Assembly (NCBI GenBank): GCA_035555315.1
Contig: DATMGU010000022.1
Span: 1-9,848 of the forward strand
Origin: DATMGU01 sp035555315
Lineage (GTDB): Bacteria > Pseudomonadota > Alphaproteobacteria > ATCC43930 > CGMCC-115725
DNA: 9,848 bases
Reading direction: 5' to 3'
A model generated the notes under the pieces. That model did not search any database and had not been told where the DNA came from. It saw only the letters and a list, made by a program, of their open reading frames with translations. The position numbers were made by a program, and so were the translations under genes. Shown here piece after piece: positions 6,406-9,848 of this stretch. The number at the start of each line of letters is the position of its first letter. The stretch's first letter is position 1.

Positions 6406-6864
6406 ATGCGTGTGCAGATCTCGGCGATCGGCCGGCTGAAGCCGGGGCCGGCACGGGATCTCTGGGCGCTGTACGCCGGCAGGCTCGTCCCACCCGCCAG
6501 CTTGGTCGAGCTCGAAGAAAAACGCGCGCTGCCGGCGCCGCAGTTGAAGGAACGCGAGGCGGCTTTGCTGCTCGGCAGTTGCCCGCGCGGTGCCACGCTC
6601 GTCGCCCTGGACGAACGCGGCCAGAGCCTGACCAGCCCCGGTTTCGCCGCCCGGCTCACCCGCTGGCGCGACCAGGGGGTCGAGGATCTGGTGTTCCTGA
6701 TCGGCGGTGCTGACGGTCACGACGAGACGGTGCGGCGGCGCGCCGATCTGCTGTTGTCGCTGGGGGCGATGACCTGGCCGCATCTGCTGGTGCGCGGCTT
6801 GCTGGCCGAACAACTCTACCGCGCCCAGCAAATCGCCGCCGGACACCCGTATCACCGGGAATAA
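6406..6864 (+). CDS. rlmH: 23S rRNA (pseudouridine-1915-N3)-methyltransferase RlmH
   Basis: RlmH is a small SPOUT-class methyltransferase that uses S-adenosylmethionine to methylate pseudouridine 1915 in helix 69 of 23S rRNA on assembled ribosomes. The 152-residue length matches the family. The knot region is intact: FLIGGADG (97-104), LSLGAMTWPH (117-126), LLVRGLLAEQLYRAQQI (127-143) and the invariant C-terminal end PYHRE (148-152). The ATG at 6406 lies 12 nt after rsfS; a ribosome binding site is not obvious. This is the last gene of the plus-strand unit. Its stop codon lies in the loop of a small hairpin, and the next gene on the opposite strand ends only 6 nt away. Confidence 0.97.
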   Translation: MRVQISAIGRLKPGPARDLWALYAGRLVPPASLVELEEKRALPAPQLKEREAALLLGSCPRGATLVALDERGQSLTSPGFAARLTRWRDQGVEDLVFLIGGADGHDETVRRRADLLLSLGAMTWPHLLVRGLLAEQLYRAQQIAAGHPYHRE

Positions 6865-6869
6865 CCCGG
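6855..6869. terminator. Small hairpin at the rlmH/peptidase convergent junction
   Basis: CCGGG (6855-6859) and CCCGG (6865-6869) pair perfectly around AATAA, the loop that contains the rlmH stop codon. It is the only structure between two convergent genes 6 nt apart. The stem is short and no T-run follows on either strand, so efficient intrinsic termination is doubtful. Confidence 0.25.
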
Positions 6870-6870
6870 C

Positions 6871-8268
6871 TTATACCGGACGATTGGCGCCAACTTCGCC
6901 CAGATCCCAGAACAACCCGGTCATGATCTGCAAACCTTGGCGTAGGATCGAGGACAGGCCGTGTTCGTTGGGCGCGTGCTGGCTGCAGCCGGCATAGGAA
7001 TGCGGCACCCAGACCGTGGGCAGCCCCAGCACATCGGCGAAACAATCGTTCGGCAGCGAGCCGCCCAGATTGGGCAGCACCGCCGGCCGAGCCCCGGTCG
7101 TCCGCTCCACCGAGGCGATCGCCCAGCGCGCCCAGGGGTGATCAGGATCGAGCCGCGTCGCCGGGAAATGCCCGCGCTCGGCCGGCGTCACGGTCACCAT
7201 CGGGAAGCCCTGCTCGTCGAGATGCCGGCGGATCGCGGGCATGAAATCGGCCGGATCAGTGTCGACGGTGAAGCGGATCTGGCAATGCGCCGATGCCGTC
7301 GGCGGAATGGCATTGACCGGCTGCTTGGGATTGCCGGCGGTCATGGCCAGGATCTCGAACGCGTTCCAGCCGAACACCCGTTCGGCCGGGCTGAGGCCGG
7401 GCTCGCCCCAGCCGGGATCGATGACCGGACCGTCGGCGCCGCCATCGACCTCGATATCGGCGAGGGCCGTGCGCACGCTGTTGGGGATCCGGCTCGGCTT
7501 CAGGGCGGGCACGCGGATCGCCCCCGTCGGACCGGTCAGGCTGGCCAGCGCATGGGCCAGGATGATCGCGGGATTGGCGAGCAGGCCGCCCCAATTGCCG
7601 GAATGATGCCCGCCCTCGCGCAGCGCCACGGTCAGGTCGAAATTGAGCGACCCGCGGGCCCCCATGAAGACCGTCGGCCGCTCCGGGCGCAGCCGCGGAC
7701 CGTCCGATGCCAGCAGCAGATCGGCCGCCAGCCGGGTCTTCTCCCGTTCGCAGAAAATGCGCAGGCCGGGCGAGCCGACCTCCTCGGCCATTTCGAGCAG
7801 GATCTTGGCGTTGAAACCGAGCCGGCCGCGCGTCGCCAGCACGGTCGAGAGGGCCGCGATGTTGACCGAATGCTGCCCCTTATTGTCGGCGACACCCCTG
7901 CCGTAGAGCCGATCGCCCGATTGCGTGATCGTCCAGGGCGCCAGCCCATCCCGCCATTCTGTTTCCTGCCCGCGCACCACATCGCCATGGCCGTAGATCA
8001 GCACGGTCGGCAGGGCGGCATCCTCATGACGCTCGGCGACCAGCAGCGGGGGTGCCTCCGGCTGCGGGTTCGGCAGGATCTGGCTGTCGAAGCCCAGTTC
8101 GGCGAGGCACGGGGCTATTTCGTCGGCGAGATAGCGGTCGAGATGCGGGCGGCCGCGCGCCTCCTGGCTCTCGGTCGCGAAACCCACCCGGCGCGTCAGA
8201 TCGGCGACGAAATCCCCGTCATCATAATGCCTCCCCGCCGCCGCGATCGCGTCGTCCCTGCTCGCCAT
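6871..8268 (-). CDS. M20-family metallopeptidase (carnosinase/DUG-like dipeptidase)
   Basis: This is a probable di-zinc peptidase or amidohydrolase of the M20 family, dipeptidase-like branch; the substrate cannot be told from sequence. With the ATG at 8268 it has 465 residues. Zinc and catalytic positions are in place: GHGD (His94, Asp96), bridging Asp128 in GVADNKGQ, the Glu162-Glu163 pair in EMAEEVGSPG, Asp189 in ASDGP, and His431 in SQHAPNEH. The inserted dimerisation domain carries HHSGNWGG (221-228). A GTG 18 nt upstream is also in frame, but GGGAGAGGA lies just before the ATG and favours it. No signal peptide is seen, so it is probably cytoplasmic. It is last in the minus-strand group, 61 nt after the Nudix gene. 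Confidence 0.9.
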   Translation of the reverse strand: MASRDDAIAAAGRHYDDGDFVADLTRRVGFATESQEARGRPHLDRYLADEIAPCLAELGFDSQILPNPQPEAPPLLVAERHEDAALPTVLIYGHGDVVRGQETEWRDGLAPWTITQSGDRLYGRGVADNKGQHSVNIAALSTVLATRGRLGFNAKILLEMAEEVGSPGLRIFCEREKTRLAADLLLASDGPRLRPERPTVFMGARGSLNFDLTVALREGGHHSGNWGGLLANPAIILAHALASLTGPTGAIRVPALKPSRIPNSVRTALADIEVDGGADGPVIDPGWGEPGLSPAERVFGWNAFEILAMTAGNPKQPVNAIPPTASAHCQIRFTVDTDPADFMPAIRRHLDEQGFPMVTVTPAERGHFPATRLDPDHPWARWAIASVERTTGARPAVLPNLGGSLPNDCFADVLGLPTVWVPHSYAGCSQHAPNEHGLSSILRQGLQIMTGLFWDLGEVGANRPV

Positions 8269-8313
8269 CCGTCCTCTCCCGATCACTCTCCGCCACCGTG
8301 CCGTCCACCCTGC

Positions 8314-8327
8314 CCCCTGGCAAGGGG
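8314..8327. repeat. Hairpin between Nudix and peptidase genes
   Basis: CCCC (8314-8317) and GGGG (8324-8327) flank TGGCAA. On the minus strand this is CCCCTTGCCAGGGG followed by GC-rich sequence, just after the Nudix stop codon. The shape resembles dispersed palindromic intergenic repeats seen in GC-rich alphaproteobacteria, but only one copy is visible here and no T-run makes it a terminator. Confidence 0.35.
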
Positions 8328-8329
8328 AG

Positions 8330-8731
8330 TCATCCGGATCGACTGAGCTTCAGCCAGTGATCGATCGACCGGCGATACCCGGCGGGCAAGCGCAGCCCGT
8401 CGAGTTCCGGCACGGTGAACAACCCAAGCGCCCGATGCTCATGACTCAGCCGCGGCTGAACGGCGCTATCGGCCTGACAGCCATAGGTCACGATGACGAC
8501 GATCCGACCGGGCAGCGGCTCATAGCACCAGCTATCCAGGATCGGCCCGACCTCGACCGCGATGCCCAACTCCTCGTCGATCTCCCGGGCGAGGCATTCC
8601 GGCGGATCCTCGCCGAGCTCCAGCCGCCCGCCCGGCAGCTCCCATTCATCCCGCTCGTTCTCCAAGAGCAGGATGCGGCCGCCGAATAGGACGACGCCCT
8701 TGATCGAAACGGGGAAGCTGGGTGAGGTCAT
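8330..8731 (-). CDS. Nudix hydrolase domain protein
   Basis: This is a stand-alone Nudix hydrolase of 133 residues, expected to cleave a nucleoside diphosphate linked to some group X with divalent metal; the substrate is unknown. The Nudix box GX5EX7REUXEEXGU is complete at residues 35-57: Gly35, Glu41, Arg49, Glu50, Glu53, Glu54, Gly56. It is preceded by the typical WELPGG strand (30-35). The ATG at 8731 lies 27 nt after the coiled-coil gene on the same strand; no clear Shine-Dalgarno sequence was seen. Its place downstream of dnaE2 would fit nucleotide-pool or damage-related chemistry, but that is only inference from position. Confidence 0.92.
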   Translation of the reverse strand: MTSPSFPVSIKGVVLFGGRILLLENERDEWELPGGRLELGEDPPECLAREIDEELGIAVEVGPILDSWCYEPLPGRIVVIVTYGCQADSAVQPRLSHEHRALGLFTVPELDGLRLPAGYRRSIDHWLKLSRSG

Positions 8732-8758
8732 CGGCGAGGCGACGAATTGATCCGATAG

Positions 8759-9007
8759 CTACTTTGCGGGAAGGAGATCGAGGCGATGTTCGATGCGAAG
8801 CAGCCGGTCTTCAATACGGTCCATTCGCATTGATTGCCCCGCGAAATCGCCATGCAGGGAAGCCGTCTCTTCACGAAGACGGGCCACGTTTGCTTCGAGA
8901 GAAGTCACCCGACGCTGCACGTCCTGCAAGGACTCGATAATCCGGTCGATCTTCTCGTCAAGACGACGCAGATAGACGAGAACAAGGCCGTCAGGCTCTT
9001 CGCTCAT
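8759..9007 (-). CDS. Small coiled-coil protein of unknown function
   Basis: I do not recognise a named family. With the ATG at 9007 the protein is 82 residues, highly charged, and almost entirely predicted helix: heptad-like leucine/isoleucine spacing runs from about residue 13 (LRRLDEKIDRII) to 77, with a short break at LHGDFAGQS (51-59). No signal peptide, membrane segment or cysteine is present. Similar small coiled-coil proteins are, to my knowledge, common and uncharacterised in alphaproteobacteria. A GTG at 9064 would extend it to 101 residues, but the extra part is not coiled-coil and lacks a ribosome binding site; GGTGG precedes the ATG. It lies 72 nt after dnaE2 and 27 nt before the Nudix gene, so it may be co-transcribed with them. 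Confidence 0.75.
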   Translation of the reverse strand: MSEEPDGLVLVYLRRLDEKIDRIIESLQDVQRRVTSLEANVARLREETASLHGDFAGQSMRMDRIEDRLLRIEHRLDLLPAK

Positions 9008-9079
9008 GCTACCACCGAATGAAAATGCCCCGTTGCTCGTGCGTGCGGCCGCAATTTTTACCACGGGACGACAGGGTTT

Positions 9080-9848
9080 CTAATGAAAATCACGGGACTT
9101 CACGTGCAATTCGGGCGGATCGAGCCCGAATTGCTTGATCTCGTCGCCGAGGCCATGCGGCATGGCCAAATGGGTCCCGGATGAAGGGTAAAGCTCGGTA
9201 TCCAGCCGGGCGAGATGGGCGGAGAGATCGGTGATGCGATGGGCCACGACATGCAGCACCAGGCCCAGGCTTTTCGGATCCGCGTCCTCCATCCCTCGCG
9301 GCGGTTCCTGCTTCTGCGCCACGCCGCGCACGCCGACCAGGCGGGCGGTCATCACGATCCGGCGATAGCGCTCGAACACCGCCGGCCAGACGATGACATT
9401 GACCACGCCGGTCTCGTCTTCCAGGGTCATGAAGATGGTGCCCTTGGCGGTTCCCGGCCGCTGCCGGATCAGCACCAGCCCGGCCACGGCGACCGGCTTG
9501 CCGTCCCGGATGTCGGGCAGCCGGCCGGCCGGAACGCAGGATTGACGATCGAGGGCCGAGCGCAGAAACGCCACGGGATGCCGCCGAAGGGTGAGGCCCA
9601 CCGTGGCATAATCCTCGACCACATGCCGGCCCAAAGGCATCGTCGGCAGGGTGACGATCGGTTCAACGCCCAACGCTTCAGGGCCTAGCGGTGCCGGTTC
9701 TCCTGCAAACAACGGCAGCACGGTCTCGCCCAGCCCCTTCACCGCCCAGAGGGCGTTCCGGCGATCGAGACCGATCGAGCGGAAGGCATCCGCCCGTGCC
9801 AAATTCTCTAGGGCCCGCCCCTGCAATCCGGCCCGGCGGGCGAGATCC
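9080..9848 (-). CDS. dnaE2: Error-prone DNA polymerase DnaE2 (C-terminal part, runs off the right edge)
   Basis: The 255 residues in the window are the C-terminal end of a DnaE2-type C-family polymerase alpha subunit, the catalytic partner of ImuA/ImuB in SOS mutagenesis and lesion bypass. Recognisable are the helix-hairpin-helix end (LARADAFRSIGLDRRNALWAV), the linker VVEDYATVGLTLRRHPVAFL, an OB-fold block VAVAGLVLIRQRPGTAKGTI followed by TLEDETGVVNVIVWPAVFE, the HVVAHRITDLSAHL segment and the family's C-terminal KSRDFH. The TTG at 9826 is an internal leucine codon, since the frame stays open to 9848 with matching sequence (DLARRAG). PHP and polymerase active-site domains, and any imuA/imuB, would lie right of the window, as would any LexA-controlled promoter. 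Confidence 0.94.
   Translation of the reverse strand, partial: DLARRAGLQGRALENLARADAFRSIGLDRRNALWAVKGLGETVLPLFAGEPAPLGPEALGVEPIVTLPTMPLGRHVVEDYATVGLTLRRHPVAFLRSALDRQSCVPAGRLPDIRDGKPVAVAGLVLIRQRPGTAKGTIFMTLEDETGVVNVIVWPAVFERYRRIVMTARLVGVRGVAQKQEPPRGMEDADPKSLGLVLHVVAHRITDLSAHLARLDTELYPSSGTHLAMPHGLGDEIKQFGLDPPELHVKSRDFH

Noticed and set aside
6884..6893. Perfect palindrome TTGGCGCCAA
   Set aside because: It lies inside the peptidase C-terminal codons and is a short GC-rich palindrome likely by chance.
9008..9064. GTG start extending the coiled-coil protein by 19 residues
   Set aside because: No ribosome binding site precedes it and the added residues do not continue the helix; the ATG at 9007 is better.
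1..9848. CRISPR array, rRNA, prophage or defence cassette
   Set aside because: No regularly spaced repeats, rRNA sequence, phage structural genes or known defence domains were seen.

Overview
The window is GC-rich chromosomal DNA from an alphaproteobacterium. A Rhodospirillales-like lineage is my best guess, from the gene order rplU-rpmA-obgE-proB-proA-nadD-rsfS-rlmH, an Obg without the extra C-terminal domain of the E. coli protein, and a dnaE2 gene. The lineage is inferred from synteny and protein style; no database search was possible.

Layout, left to right. Positions 1-170 hold a degenerate minus-strand remnant of an IS3-family transposase OrfA that runs off the left edge. Positions 171-476 are gene-free and visibly less GC-rich, with short direct and inverted repeats. 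A complete tRNA-Ser(CGA) gene lies on the minus strand at 477-566, so the IS scar and repeats are on the 3' side of the tRNA, where integrating elements usually insert. Divergent from the tRNA is a strong sigma70-type promoter (TTGACA, 16 nt, TATTAT) that drives rplU-rpmA (ribosomal proteins bL21 and bL27). This unit ends at a textbook intrinsic terminator at 1495-1524.

A second plus-strand unit runs from 1635 to 6864: obgE, proB, proA, nadD, rsfS, rlmH. Gaps are short (a 4-nt overlap, then 34, 47, 65 and 12 nt), so co-transcription is likely. It joins three ribosome-maturation functions (ObgE GTPase, the RsfS silencing factor and the RlmH 23S rRNA methyltransferase) with the first two steps of proline synthesis and the adenylyl transfer step of NAD synthesis.

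From 6871 to the right edge all genes are on the minus strand and converge on rlmH. In transcription order they are the 3' part of dnaE2 (error-prone DNA polymerase), an 82-aa coiled-coil protein of unknown function, a Nudix hydrolase and an M20-family metallopeptidase. This group sits where many alphaproteobacteria continue with cell-wall or protease genes, so rlmH marks a synteny break.

Most of the window is ordinary housekeeping DNA. I found no convincing undescribed system. The most useful leads are the IS/tRNA boundary, the dnaE2-linked coiled-coil/Nudix/peptidase group, an inverted repeat in the leader of the tRNA gene, and the non-ATG start of nadD.
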